Source: Setophaga petechia
Lineage: Eukaryota > Chordata > Aves > Passeriformes > Parulidae
DNA length: 64,000 nucleotides
Assembly: GCA_024362935.1 (NCBI GenBank)
Contig: JANCRA010000019.1
Coordinates: 14,876,501 to 14,940,500 of the forward strand
Direction of reading: 5' to 3'
Of this stretch, positions 1 through 13,100 are shown one piece after another (position 1 is the stretch's first letter; every line of letters begins with the position of its first letter). Both the position numbers and the translations under genes were made by a program. Under the pieces are notes generated by a model. It ran no database searches. It was not told where the DNA came from and worked only from the letters and a program-made list of their open reading frames with translations.

Positions 1-562
1 GACAAGAAAATGTTTTAACTATGGTCTGCAATCATTGATATATGCATAAGTTTTGAACTTAGTTGGCTCTTTTCAGCTTTTTATTCCTCCATAAAAGGTA
101 TTTTAATTTCTTTTTTATCTTTATGCTTTTATCTTTCTTTTTATCTTTATCTCTTTCTTAGTTGTTTTCTAGATGTTTATGGTAGCCCATACATCTTTTG
201 AGCCAGATAATTCCCCACTCTCAAGACTGAGTTATCAATTCACCCTCAAACACCATCTCTCTTTTGTGTCATCTTTACATGAGCTTGTTGCTCATGCTCT
301 CTGGATGCTGATTTTATTGAACCTTGCTGATTTTATTGCATAACTTTCTCCCTGCTTCTTGCACGAGATAATATTTTCTGATTTTTTAAATCTTTTTCCT
401 CTCCTAAGCTAGTGTCCTAGTATCCATGGATTCTAATAACTTTTTCACAGAGGTTCATGTAGTGAGACTTTCTAAAGCACTCTTCTCTGAAATAATGCCA
501 TTTAGGTGCATGTATTGCTGTACAGATTTAGAGCTGTGGACTCAAATATCAATCCTTTGAAG
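1..562. other. AT-rich intergenic sequence
   Basis: There is no open frame of interest and no recognisable repeat. The stretch is AT-rich with runs of TTTATCTTT-like sequence around 110-160, which look like drifted simple sequence. I see nothing functional in it. Confidence 0.6.
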
Positions 563-706
563 TCAAGAGTCACAGGATAGGCAAGGTGCACCACACTGGG
601 TCATCTGGTCTGACCTCTGTGCTCTAGCACAATCATCCCAGAGCACATGGCACAGGATTGTGTCCAGATGGTTCTTGAGTATCTCTGGTGAGGGAGACTT
701 CACAAC
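563..706 (-). mobile_element. CR1 LINE 3'-end fragment (antisense)
   Basis: The plus strand reads as the complement of a CR1 3' region: 'GTCTGACCTC' followed by 'GAGCACATGGCACAGGATTG' and 'TCCAGATGGTTC'. The same words recur in the same order in the larger CR1 copy near 8760-8860, which shows directly that both belong to one repeat family. CR1 is the dominant non-LTR retrotransposon of birds, and copies are normally 5'-truncated like this one. The fragment stops abruptly at about 706, where LTR sequence begins. It has no coding capacity, and the open frames drawn through it are chance frames. Confidence 0.85.
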
Positions 707-1054
707 CATCCAGGGAAGCAGAGCTCCATTTTGCATAGCAGTGACTTGTGAAGACAAACACCATCACACCCCACACCTGCCCTTCCTCCTTCTCCTCCCA
801 GTTATAAATGCTCAGCATGACACCAAACAGTATAGAATATCCCTTTGGTCAGTTGTGGTCAGTTGTCCCAGCTGTGTTCCCTTCCAACTCCTTGTGCAGC
901 CCCAGCTGCTTGCTGAGGTGAGAAGCAGAGAAGGCCTTGATACTGACCAATAATAAAAATCCATATATTTTCAGCCCTCTTTCCAGCACAAATCCAATAG
1001 CCCCATACCACCTACTATGAAGAAATTAACTCTATCCCAATCAAAACCATCACA
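706..1054 (-). mobile_element. ERVL-type LTR fragment (antisense, 3' part missing)
   Basis: Read on the minus strand this starts with TG at 1054 and continues with a 'GGGATAGAGTTAATTTCTTC' word. It then has a 'TATGGGGCTATTGGATTTGTG' region and a 'CCAAAGGGATATTC' region, in the order I recall for a very common avian ERVL LTR. A TATA-like TTTATAA lies at 802-808 on the minus strand, in the expected place after the upstream U3 part. Homology ends at about 706 inside the R/U5 area, next to CR1 sequence, so the 3' part of the LTR is lost and no target-site duplication can be scored. No viral coding sequence accompanies it. Confidence 0.75.
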
Positions 1055-4000
1055 AACCATTTTAAGAAGTATCGTGTTCCCTCAGCAATGAAGGAACTTT
1101 AGAAATACCTACAAGCTTTATCCTCTTATTCAAAAGGTGCATGAGCATATAACAGAGAGGGCAGGGTTAGAAAAAGGAGGAAATACATCAGAAGGAGTAA
1201 AATCCCAGCTGAATGAAGCTATGCAAAGAGAAAAGATAATTTTAATTCAGAGTCTTTGCAAATCTCTACTTTAGCATATGCTGGTTTTGTGCATTGAAGA
1301 TGTCATACTGTGGAACTCACTTTAAGTGTAAATACTTTTATTTCTGACAGCTGCATTTGCAGAAGAAATAGAACCAATAAAAGACATTAAACTGAAAAGG
1401 ATGATACAAGTAAAATATCTGATTTGGGTAAAAAATTAACTTCTTCCTTAAGGGCCCTTGTTTTCTTAAGTTAAACAATGCTGTTTATTTACTGTAAAAC
1501 CAGTGACATTAGACATTAGTTTCTACTCTAAATTCCTACAATTGTATTTGTTAAACAAGCGTTCTCCAATTGCATTTTGACTATATTTTTGTCCATTTCA
1601 TTAGTGTTGTGATATGTCCTTTTCAATGATAAAACAGTCTTTGGAGTCTGCCAATCAGAAAATACTGGTTCTTAAAACTGCAGTACATGTTTTTCTCTCT
1701 ATTTTCATATAAATTATGTGCTTTCAAGATAATATGTATTCAATTAGTTGTAACTAGTATTTCAGAGTGCTGCTTATATATATATTTTCAAAATTTCTCA
1801 GCATTATATTAATAAAAATCTCATACTTCCTCACTAAGAATGTGAGATACTGAAACAATAGTCCATGCACCACATGGTACAACAGCTGGGTAAAAAAGGC
1901 AAAATTCCAGAAAGTAGAAAGTAACTTGTTTATTTAAAGAGTTACTTAGGCAGAATATAAGTATCTACATCTAAGAAAATAGTTGATAATTATTTCTTTC
2001 TACTGACAATGTCTTTATATACATGAGATTGCATAGAAACAGAGCATGTTCCCCTGTTTTCAATGGTAAAAGGAAAACTGATTTTTGACATCCAAAGTAT
2101 TGAGGGCTAGAGCCTTCTTCCTAGAAGAAGAAACAGAGGGCTCAGAAGAGGTACAGAGCATGGAGTTTGCTCTTTTTGCTGTCTAGGAAGAAGAGAAGAG
2201 GCTGAAGTTTTGGCCAAAAGTTCTGCTTATGTAAATGTTTAGGTTTTTTACATACTGTCTATTCTTTTTTAGATAACCTTTATGAGAAGTAGAAGCCTCA
2301 GAGTTACTTTCATCCTTGTCCAGAGGGGATTCAAGCCCTTTATCACACTTTCTGTAGGCTCCCAAATAAAGCTTTCTGTAAGTGCAGAAGAACATTGTCA
2401 AAAATCATTGGCAAGGATCTACATCTGCACAGCCAGGTGTAGAAGAGTCATGAAAGGGGCCCAAGAGAAAACAAAAGTGGTGGTTTGGATACCTAACTGG
2501 AAGAGTTACAAATCTCAGCCCCTGCTCTCAGACTGTGGCTGCTGTGGACAGTGATTTTGGCATGCATAATGTCTAACACTATGCAATGCAAAATGTCTGA
2601 CATTATGCATTTATTTTTAAAGATAGAATGTAAAATGTATCATTTCAAGGAACACAGACTAGAATCCACCACCTGCTATGGAATAGTGTGCATTTTACCT
2701 GAGGGTAGGGGTATCACTTCATGTCTAAACTTTGCATAGGCTGAGCAAGTCCCCAGAATTGCTAGGTAGGAGCCAACTCTGTAGTGTGCATTATTCATGC
2801 ATAAAAATTCAAAAAAGGAAGTAGAAATTAATCTGAATGATTTTTAAACTTCATGAGTGCACTCTCTTGGATGTTTTCTAAACTTAAAGTGAAGGAGAGC
2901 CTCATCTGATAAGCATGGATCTTTCCCTACAGATAGGGTGGGGTAGGAAGGGGTGTGAGCTCTGTGGTGCTTGGGTCACAGAAGGCCAGATTTTGCTACT
3001 TTTATTCCAGCTGTGTAGTTTAAAGGGTTACTGACTTTATGTAGTGGGATTAATGGCAAAGTAAGATAATACAATGGTAAAGTCATAGTAGAAAAACAAA
3101 GACTATGCTATTTATCTGTGCATGTAAAAATACTTTTGGATCTGCATATATTCCTAAGCTTTCACATTCCTCATCCATGAAAAGTTTGGCAAACCTTAAC
3201 ATTACTACAAAGAGTATATATTAATCCATAGAATTTACTTCATAACTTTTTTCCCCTGCACTTTAGCCAAGATTCACCATGTGTGTGCATAAGAAACCCA
3301 AGACAAAAGCCAGCTGAGGGCTGAAATGTTGGGAATTTGCCCTCTTCACCCTTATGAATAAATCTTTCTTTAAAAGCAAGGAAAAAATCCTCTTGGCTTG
3401 GAAGATCTCAGCATGCTGACTGTGCACAAAGCAAGGCTGGAATAATTTTACATTACTGTGATTTGTTTTTGTATTGCCTCCTTGTCATGTCTTAAAAAAA
3501 GAACACAAGTATTATAATTTCATATTGCTGTGCACCAGGTTCTTGCCAGATAGCTAAGGAGGGCCAGCTGTTAGCTTTCAGGAGATGCCAGTAGAAGAAC
3601 TGATAAACTTTTTTAAACCAATGCATTCAGAAACCTGTAACATTCCAGCAAGTAGTACAGTATTTTCTTGCCCTGAGAAGGAGTGCTAGCAAAGCACTGA
3701 ATCCAGATTTAGCTGACTTATTAGAAAGGAGAAGAAAGGAAAAGAAAGGCAGCAAAATGTGCACTGTGTGATGAGCTAATTCTTCATGGATCATCAGTGA
3801 GTGTTCTGCAAGTAACACTTTGGGAACCATGTCTGTAAATGATGCCAAATGAAAGCATGGTCTGATAAACCCAAAGAAAATAATTCTGTGTGTCTCTACC
3901 TACATAAGATGAACGGTGAAAGCACTGAGGCTTGTTCCACTCCAACCCTTGACACCTAGGTTTATGCAAGCTGCAGGAACATGAAGAGAGTTTATATTGA

Positions 4001-7000
4001 AAAGAATGTGCCATCAGAAAATCTAAGTGCAAGTGCAATCAGTTTGCCACTATTGCAACAGGATGATTTTGGTTTTCCTGCAATTAAAACACACATTTTC
4101 CGTATTTTCCATTTGATTTATAGTACCAGTTGACTTTTCTTTTGTTTGTGCAGATGCTTTAATAACCAGAGGTGTTCTTTCTTGTTCTATCCCATCCTTT
4201 AAATTAAATGGCTTTCAATTAAGCTCAGCTCCATATATCTGATCTGGCACTATCCCAGGTAGCAAAGTTTGCCAGTGACTCCAGTAGAAGTTGGTTCAGC
4301 TCTTCCCAACAGTGTGTGTGGTGGGAGCAAGCACTGTAGATTTTTCCCTTTCCTGTCATGTCATGCCACCATGTCTGTGGTCTGTGAAAGCTGATAAGGA
4401 GATAGAACACACGTGGAGAAGGCCAAAATTTCACTAACAAAATACTAATAATATCTGAGGATATCCAGAGCAAGGCTACCATCTTGCTACTGTGCAGTCA
4501 AAAAGTACCTTTATCACAGTCTCTAACATTCTGACTCTTCTTTGCTCTTATTCCATTGTTTTGTGCTTATAATAAGTAAATACTTATCTCAACCCATTGT
4601 CACTCCTTTTTTGTCCCTCCTTTATCAGAAAGGGTGGGGGAAGGGGAGTGGATGATTTGGAATTTAATTTCCTGCTGGTATTAAAACCAGCACATCTGAC
4701 ATTGTGAAGAAGATGAAAAATTTGCCAATTTATCTCCAACAGCAAAACTAACCACTGACCACCAGAATTAATTATTAGGCAGAATCAAAGTTTTTGAAAA
4801 CTATATTGTACAAAAAGTCAGGGATTCTATACCCTGAGGAAACTATTATGTTTAGGGATAATGAAGAAAGAAATAGTTGCTCTCTACTAAACTGTGTGAC
4901 ACAAAGATGCACTGGAAGAGATGGCATCCAAACCCAATTCTCTGTCTTGTGCTCTTGGTCTTCCTTCTAGTCATAACCATGTGATGGTAAATTTGTTTGG
5001 CTTAAAAAATCAATTTTGTATCAGTCACTTCACTTTGAATTAGGAATGTAAGCTGACTGTAGGTACAATGGATGGCATCATGGCAGTATTAGCAGCTGAA
5101 ATAGTTTGCAAAGAAGCACGTTCATTAAGAAAGCAACAGAAAAAAACCCTTGATGAAATACAGTTGGATAAATAACATATAGATAAAAAGGTAAGAGATG
5201 ACAGTTCTTAGTATCTGGTTGGTCTCATTCTTGACATGGCCCACTGAAAATTAAACAGACAAAACTCTACCAAACAACCCTCAGATGAGATTTTTTTTGT
5301 AACTGGCTTCCTGCTCCTTCATCAAGATGAAAATGTCTTTTTGAGTTGAGCATCTTTTGAGAAGAGAAACTAGCTCACTTAGTAGAAGGAATCTTATTGT
5401 TCATGCTTTTATATCAGTTCTGAGATTGACATGGGCATGCTCAGATATGTTTCAAACACTTGCCTGCCACTTCCTTTGGCAAGTAGCTTCCCTTTCTATT
5501 TCAGAATCTTAAGACCTGCATACATCTGAACTGTGCTCCTGGACCCTGTATATTCTAAAAAAGGGAAAGTAAGATTCAACTGATTTTTTTTCTCCTGTGA
5601 TTTCTCTCACCTAGTCCCTGAACCAGAAGGTGATTTTAAAGGCAAAATAAAATATATAAGTCTGACTGGATATAGGGATTAGAATTTGAGAAAGAAATAA
5701 AAAAATATTGTTTGGGAGCCGTTTTTACATAGATTAAATTGCTGATAGATTTTGCATAAAAATGAATCTGGTAGATCAATACAAGTAAGGAGAAGTAAGA
5801 AGTAGGGATATGACTGCAGGATCTGATCAGCAAAGCAGGATGAGAATGTAGCAGGCATATAGCAGAAAGCTAAGAGAAGGCAGAAATCAGAGAAAGTGAG
5901 AGAAGGAGGAATTGCTGAAAGAGTAAGAGACAGAATAAACACAAAGATGATAGAAACATGCACATTAGATTTAACTGGAGTGACAGTTAAAAGAAACCTC
6001 TAGCTTATATTATCTGCTGGCAAAGATAAACCATTTTTGGTAAAATTATTTTTAATCCCTCTAACTTGTAATTCTATGGCCCAGTTTTGCATACCAAAAT
6101 AAACTTTCTCCTGCATTCTATATCACTCTGTCATTATGACTGTTATTTCAACTTTTCCTTTTGAAAAACATTCAGCCCTCTAATAGCCAGTCAGGGAGAG
6201 AAGATTTATTTTATCCTTTAAAAAAAAAAAATCATAGAAGCCAAACTGTACTGAAGAAAAGAGCAGCAGAGTAGTTCCAACACACAACACTTTTTCCAAA
6301 TGCAGTGAAGGTACACACATGACTACTACTGAACAAAAGAAAAAAGTTATATCATGTTAGGCTGGTCCTCCCTTCACAGGGAGAAACGTTCTAACTTCTA
6401 CTCTTTATACCTCTTCTAAGAGTGAGAAAACATCTATGGGTAAAAATGAAGACAAAGCAAGAATGCAATGTATACCCACCTCCCCCCAAGGGCAAAGGAC
6501 ATGGCACGGCTTCTGTTTCCTTCTACATGCATGTTGGACAACATGTATTGCTGCTTAATTTTATCTTTAAGAAATCTCACATTTTTGTTTGTTTTCCAGG
6601 CAGTTGGCTTGCTTCCTTCCCCAGCTCCTGTTAAAGGGAATGAAGGGGAATTTTGGCTTTTCCATTTTACATTTTTCTCCTCCTACACCATTTTTGTACC
6701 ATTAGGCATTACTCTGTTCCTTTCAGCACAAAGGTCCCTGGTTTCCCCACCTGTAGGAGAAGAAAATGAGCAGATCTTGATATTCTGTCTGCCTCTCTGC
6801 TTACTGATCTTTTTGCTGCAGAATTCATATGCAGCATGTATTTCTAGGGTCTGAGAATATTCAGCCTCATACACACATTTTCTCTGCTATAAGAAGAGGT
6901 TGTCATTCATTCCCACAGCTGGAACATTGTACCAAGTACTCGTGTCCTATCTCTAGTCCTGACTGAGTCTGTCCTGCCTCACAGACATGGAGAATGCCTC

Positions 7001-8723
7001 TCTGTCCTTACTCATTATTGAAAAATTGAATAAATTAAAATAAAAAAACCCTTTTTTTTTTTTTTCTAATCTGGGATATCTTGCTCATCCCATAATTTTC
7101 ATAAGTATCTTCCTACATTTCATATTTCTCACCTCTTTACCAGTAGTGGAGTGTACTTTGTCAATGCCCTTGGTGGGACAAAGAGACTCCTGGCCAACCT
7201 TCAGAAACTGATGACGATAAAAACAAACAAGTTCCAACTTTTATTAAATATTTTATTTGAAATAGCAATTTTCAGTCAAAGGAGTTTTATTGAGGACATG
7301 ATAGAGTCATTCTCTGTAACAATATTTCAATGAATCAATGAATCCTTTTAGAAAACAAAACATAGCTCAAACTTGAACCTTCAGATGTTTAGCCTACTAA
7401 AGATTTTCAGGGAAGGAGGAAAATTCATAATCCTACAGTTTCACCATGTGATGTTCCTGTGCTTTGTTTGAAGCAGAGGGGTCAAGCTGCCAGCTTTGTC
7501 ATCAACAGTACAGCGACATCCAGACGTGGCCTGCTACATATAACCTTCCCTCCACTGTCTGCATTCCTCTAGAGAAAAGGGAAACTAACAAGATGCATTT
7601 TGTATAGACAGAAGTAGTTATATCTACAGCAGGGAGAGCTAGTCTCTGTGAACCCCTGTAATCTGAATTCAGTCAATTAATTTAAAAATACAGATTCAAG
7701 TTTTTGGGGAAACTATAGGAATGAGAAGGAGAGAGTCATAATACTGGAGAAGTGGGCATGGACACATTTGAAAAAAGTATCATTAAAATCTGTGTGGCAT
7801 ACATTGATATATTTTTTAATATAAATATGCTACCTTTAAACAAAAGAGCCCTTTATTAGACAGCTTAAATTTAAAAGGTTTCTCAGTCTATTTTTGTGTA
7901 TTCTGGCCAGTTTCTCATGCTGTATTACTAACATGAGTCCATCTGTGAAAGCTTTAACGCTGCATCTTTAGTGAACAGTCTTTATCACAGTCATATGAGT
8001 TGAAAATGTGAAGAAAATAATCCCAAAGTTTCCAAACTAAGATTTCACCACATAATGAGCCTTCTTGTTCTCAGCTTAATGAGCAGTGAGTGTCTTGAAG
8101 ATCACGTGGAAATCAGTATGACTAAACAAAGGTAATTTCACCACCCACCCTTCTTCCTTAAAACAAAATGTGCTAGACAACTATGTGCAAATAGAGAACT
8201 ACAGCTGTCATCACATCAAGTCAGGCAATATATGAATTATCTTTTCAGAAGCTGTATTAGACAAAGTTTATATTATATGTTTCTTTATTGCTGCGTAATT
8301 CTGGGATATTTATTTTGGACTAAAAAAAGTTGAGATTATGCAATGTATTTTACATCGTGTTACTCCTGCAGTGTTAATGATTGAGTATCTTCCAGCTATG
8401 CCATTGTAGTTTTGCAATTTTCAAATTTCACTAGTCTAAATTTCCTCTCATTATTTATTAACATATCTTATAATCAAGTATTGCAAAATCCTATTAAACA
8501 AACCTCTAACTCTTAATTCTGTAAGAACAATACCATTTTTCACGAAATAAACCCAAAATTTCTGTTAACATGGTAGAAGAGTAAAGAGTTATGAGAGTAG
8601 TTTTAGCAGTCTGGTTAGAAATTCCTTGTCAACACCTTATAGGAACAATTTGTCTACCAGCCCTCTGTGAAAGCCCAGGTGATTTTCCTAAAAGATCCTG
8701 TCAAACAGCAGTCCTCTGAAATC
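1055..8723. other. Intergenic DNA without recognised genes
   Basis: About 7.7 kb of AT-rich, single-copy-looking sequence. The open frames are all short (128 codons at most, at 6468-6854), lack recognisable domains and have no codon-like composition. Simple sequence is limited to a poly-A run near 6220-6231 and a poly-T run at about 7052-7065. A perfect inverted repeat at 2562-2610 is listed separately. I see no RNA gene or clear exon. Confidence 0.55.
2562..2610. repeat. Perfect 12-bp inverted repeat with nested palindrome
   Basis: ATGCATAATGTC at 2562-2573 is matched by its exact reverse complement GACATTATGCAT at 2599-2610, with a 25-nt spacer. A second palindrome is nested at the right arm: AATGTC, T, GACATT at 2592-2604. 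Several ATGCA words lie in the spacer. Its role is unknown. It could be the remnant of a small inverted-repeat element or a cluster of POU/homeobox-like sites. Confidence 0.7.
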
Positions 8724-9520
8724 AAAAATCACAGACTGAGTCAGTTTGAAAGCGACCACAGTGGGCCCTCTGGTCCAACCTCACTGCTCAAGCAAGATCA
8801 CCCTAGAGCACATGGCACAGGATTGCTATCCAGATGGTTCCTGAATATCTCCCGTGAGGGACACTCTCCCACTTCTCTAGTGCTCAGTCACCTACACAGT
8901 AAAGATCTTCACATTCAGGTGGAACTTCCTGTACATTGGTTTCTGCCCATTGCCTCTTCCCCTATTGTTTGTCACCACTGAGCAGAGCCTGGCTCCAGCC
9001 TCTTGACATCATCCCTTCAGATACTCATAGACATAAATGGGGTCTTCTCTAAGTTGTCTCTTCTCGAGGCTGAACAGGCCCAACTCTTGCAGCTTTTCCA
9101 TATAAGAGAGATGCTCCTGTCCCCCAGTCATCTTTGTTGCTCTTAGTTGAACCCACTCCAGAAATTCCATGTCTCTATTGTCCTGAGGAGCCCAGAACTG
9201 GACACAGCACTGCAGATGTGGTCTCACTAGGACAAAGTAGAGGGGCAGGATCACCTCCTTGGACCTGCTGGCACTGCTCTTCCTAATGCTCCCCAGGATA
9301 CCATTGTCCTTCTTGACCCCAAGGACACACTGCTAGCTCATGGACAGGTTATTGTCCCCCAGGACTCTCAGCTCTGCAGAGCTGCTTTCCAGCAGATCAG
9401 CCCCGAGCCTGTACTGGTGTGTGGGGTTATTCCTCACCAGGGGCAGGACCCTGCATTTGTCTCTGTTGAACTTGTGACAGTACTTTGTCCATCTCTCCAA
9501 TCTCTTGAGGCTCTTCTACC
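8724..9520 (-). mobile_element. CR1 LINE, 5'-truncated, 0.8 kb (antisense)
   Basis: This is the longest CR1 copy in the window. From its 3' end (8724) it carries the same 'GAGCACATGGCACAGGATTG' word as the copy at 563. Next comes an 'AGGTGGAACTTCCTGT' segment, then the reverse-transcriptase C-terminal coding region on the minus strand (9009-9254). Upstream of that is the 'AGCAGATCAGCCC' and 'GGACCCTGCATTTG' region, which lies further 5' in CR1 ORF2. Recognisable homology ends near 9520, the usual 5' truncation. The ORF2 remnant is interrupted by stops outside the 81-codon open piece, so the copy is dead. Confidence 0.92.
9009..9254 (-). pseudogene. CR1 ORF2 C-terminal remnant (reverse transcriptase end)
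   Basis: The open 81-residue minus-strand segment reads like the end of CR1 ORF2. A 'LYFVLVRPHLQCCVQFWAP' block is followed by a charged block and then 'GLFSLEKRQLREDPI' near the C-terminus. CR1 ORF2 encodes an endonuclease plus reverse transcriptase, and only the tail downstream of the catalytic domain remains here. The upstream coding sequence (9255-9520) is out of frame or broken. There is no evidence of host use, so I treat it as part of a dead LINE. Confidence 0.88.
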
Positions 9521-10098
9521 CTGCAAAAGAGAAAACTGACACTTAGTTAGAATGTGGGAGCTCTTGCTTTCCCTGTTTGCCCTGCAGCTCTAACACTGCT
9601 AGTTGGCAGGCTTTCACCTGCCAAGGGCCATGTGTGAGTGAAAAGACAAAGCTGTGCTATTCTCAAAGAGGACGGTTTGGCCTTCTTGAAGCAACAGGAC
9701 CCTGGCTCCAACTCCCTTCCGCATCATGGAAGCACATTGAGTTTACAATGAGGAGTGGGAGGAGTGTAACAGAGTGTAATGGTTGCTGCTGCCTACCACT
9801 AGACCTGTCTATGTGCCACCATGGGGTGGAGTTTTCTGCTTGTTTCTCTTCTCTCTTCTCACATAATTTGGGAATTGCTGCTGGAATACCTCACAACCTT
9901 GGATTCTTGACCCTGTGCTCCCATTTACTGAGGACCCACTGGAATAATTGTGCTGTATTGAGTATGGGCACTGTGGCATTTTTAATGTCCTTCCTGAAGA
10001 ACTTACGGCCTTTCTTACAGTCACTTGAGGAGGGCATTGGGAGTGAGAACCAGCTTGTGCTGGGTGAGGAACTGAAATGTCCATTGAGAAAAGAATAA
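9521..10098. other. Unassigned stretch with a 173-codon open frame
   Basis: Between two CR1 fragments lies a moderately GC-rich segment, open on the plus strand at 9577-10098. The predicted product is cysteine- and serine-rich, with no domain, signal peptide or membrane segment I recognise. The frame runs to a stop immediately before the next CR1 fragment (10099). No splice context, promoter or conserved motif supports translation. It may be an unrecognised repeat or a chance frame. The overlapping minus-strand frame (9809-10165) is equally featureless. Confidence 0.3.
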
Positions 10099-10194
10099 TA
10101 AAATCACTAAGTTTGGAAAAGCCCTCTAAGATCATCAAATCCAACTGTTGTCCCCAAACCACCATGTTACTGCTAAACTATGTCCCCCAGGAAT
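10099..10194 (-). mobile_element. CR1 LINE 3'-end fragment (antisense)
   Basis: The plus strand has 'AAGTTTGGAAAAGCCCTCTA' followed by 'AGATCATCAAATCCAACTGT', then 'CTGCTAAACTATGTCCCCCA'. This is the complement of the last 100 bases of a CR1 subfamily whose end is normally 'GGTTGGAAAAGACCTCTAAG' followed by 'ATCATCAAGTCCAACC'. The terminal octamer repeats are eroded and the rest of the element is absent. Confidence 0.8.
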
Positions 10195-13100
10195 GATAGC
10201 ATAAGAGGTAAGAAGCTCGTCCTAGAACATTAAGGGAGAAGAGCTTACTCAGGGTCCAAATTCTTTAAGAAGGCAGAGTAAATGAAATTCTTACTGATCA
10301 CATTACATCTGACTAATTATAGGACCTTTATGAAAAAATGACAGAAAGGATATTTCTTTCTTTGACATCAGTGTTTTATGCTAAAATTTGCCCTGAAAGT
10401 TTTCTCTCATGGTTGATTGTTACACCAGGGACTTGTTGAAGCCACAGGGACAGAATTAGGAAATCACTGTAAGAGCATCAAAGGGACATTTTAGCATCTG
10501 CTCATCTCTGTGAAGAGGTCATTGCATCTGAGCACGTGTGGATTTGCAGGGAAAATATGCTGTACCATAGCAATTGCATTAGGAGTCTGAAACTGTTTTT
10601 AGTGTAGCTTGTAAAGTGCTCCATTTTTTGAAGATCAAGCTGCAGGCAAAGAAAGCTTGGGCCTGAGGCACTCTGAAGGAATAGTTTGAAAACCATGAGT
10701 AAGTTCAAAGCAAGTCTCCTACTGAGAAACAGAAAGAGATGTTTATTTTCAACAGAAAATAACAGTTGGTTTCAAAACAATCTTGTATTTCCAACCGAGT
10801 TATTTGTAGGAAAAGAAATATGAATATATTGGAATGAAGTGCCATCACAAGAATGTAGGGTGAAGTTAACAACTGCAAAACTGCAAGCTTGTCATTATGA
10901 AAAATTCTAGGATTCTATCTCTTTTGCCAAAACATACATAAATATATGTAATGCTGTTAACGAGACACATACGTCTATCACCAGACAGTATAATTATGCC
11001 TGAGAATTATTATAAAAGCTAAATAGGTGTTAATTGAACACTTCCTTTTTTTTTTTTAAATTTTAACTGGCCCCTCCCCTTGTATCCAAGATCATTGGCT
11101 CCTTGGCAATTGCTTTGTGCCCTCACCACAAGACTGGGGGGAACTCCAGGCAGTCAAGATATGGAAAAGGCCCAGCAGTTCCACAATGTAACTTCATTTA
11201 TAGTGCTGAATAAGAGACAGCTTCTTTTAATATTACTCCAGCACCTCTGTTGGAGAGGATGACATTAATCTGTAGCTGTTTCATCCCTGGAACTGGCAGA
11301 AGGACAACATAAACATGATGCTCATTAAAGGGGGAATAAACTTCCATCAGCTGGAAAAATCCTAAGCCTCTTTGTAGGGATAGGAAGCCATCAGTGATAT
11401 CAAACCTTTCATGGCATTGAACTACTGTGTCTCCTTGTAGAGGCATTAGTGAAGAGCTTTATAGTCACATTTTTGTGGCTTAACAGGTAAAAAAGCAGAA
11501 TTTAGCACAATTATAATCTTTTAAGAATAGACAGTGACCATTCCTGAGGGAGAAAGACATTTGGTCTGAGATTTATGTTATTTATTTCTTTCAGAAGGTA
11601 TTGAATGTATTTGATAGCAAATTCCTGGAAGTTCTCAGGTATCATTCACAATTTCTGAAGGAATGTTTTTGTTGTTATTTCCTCTGCTAACCCAGAAGCA
11701 AAGTATGGTCCGAACAGCAGAATTATATTATATTTCCTATTTCAGTAGGAAAACTTAAGTTTCTATGCAAAAATAATTCTGCCTTTGCTCCTCCAATGTT
11801 TTAGAGAACTATTTTGTAACAATATACACACATTATGTTACACTATGTATATAAAATATTATTCCATATTTTTCAGGGATTGATGTAGAGACTTTTGTTC
11901 AAAACAAAATAAAAAAAAAATTAATACATTGTCTATTTTTATAGAGGTTCAAATCAGCAAAAATAGCCTTTTAACTCCATTTGCCAGAAAAAAATTATTG
12001 TTAGTGGAATAAATAACTTGATTCTAAATATAAACTGTAGGCAAAGTTATAAATTCTCAAGACTTTTCTGGTTGATATTTAATCCGTGTGGATAATGTGA
12101 ACAGATCAGTCCTTCCCAAAACAGCAGATGAGGATATGGTTTTAGTAGAGATCTGTGTCACTTCCCAGTATCCTTGTTTTGTGCATGATGATTGGATTCA
12201 AAGTCTAGTCCCTGCCCCTGCCCGAATGGTGATTAAAACCTCAGCTCCAGGATGCTGTGGTAATGCAAGAATTTAGTGCCAGGCTCTGCCATAGTGACAC
12301 AGAGATAACCCCAAAATACACCACAGACTGGCTGTTTATAGAGTGGGAAGAAACTTCTGATGAAGGAGGCATGAAAAATGCTAAAGTCACCCAGAGCTTT
12401 AATGACTGGCCTGTTGGGAGTTATTCTTTCAGCTAGCTTGGGAATGTGTGGGAAGGGGGGAATGGGCAAGTGTTGATAAGTATGATCATCTACCAAATCA
12501 AAGTATATTTTGGGAGAAGTGGAGGAATGTGCATTTTATAAGTCCTGAAGGAGTTGAGCTTTGAGAGAGGAACTCTAGTCTACTGCTGCCAGATTTCAGG
12601 CAGATATGTACATACCCAGTAGGAGGGTTTCAGTTGCATGGCAAAATTAGCAATGGAAGTACAGGCTCCAAATGAGATAAGTTTTGGTAGTCCTACATTT
12701 GTGATTGCCAGAACTGACTTGAGATTAAGTTTTTTCTTGAATTTAGATGCTTAAGTAGCCATTGAATGTCTAATGGTCAGATAACAGTTTAACAGTCAGT
12801 CAGAAGACTGGATGCATGGAGAAAAAAAATCAGGGTTGTTTTCATTTTTTTAAGAGAAGTTCTTCTCCTGATCCAGAATGACAGGATTAATAGAGTTCTG
12901 ATTTTATACCCATTGAAGATCTGACTATTACTTGTTTATTTTATATGTTTTTGCCTGAAATTACTTGAAAGCTTTCTGAAAAATTGTATCTAAGGAACAT
13001 GTCTCTTAACAAAACTCAGCACAGAGTTAATTGAACAAGATGAACAAACTCATTCCAAATCCTTTGGGATTAGATTTTTAATGTAAACATCAAGGGAGAA

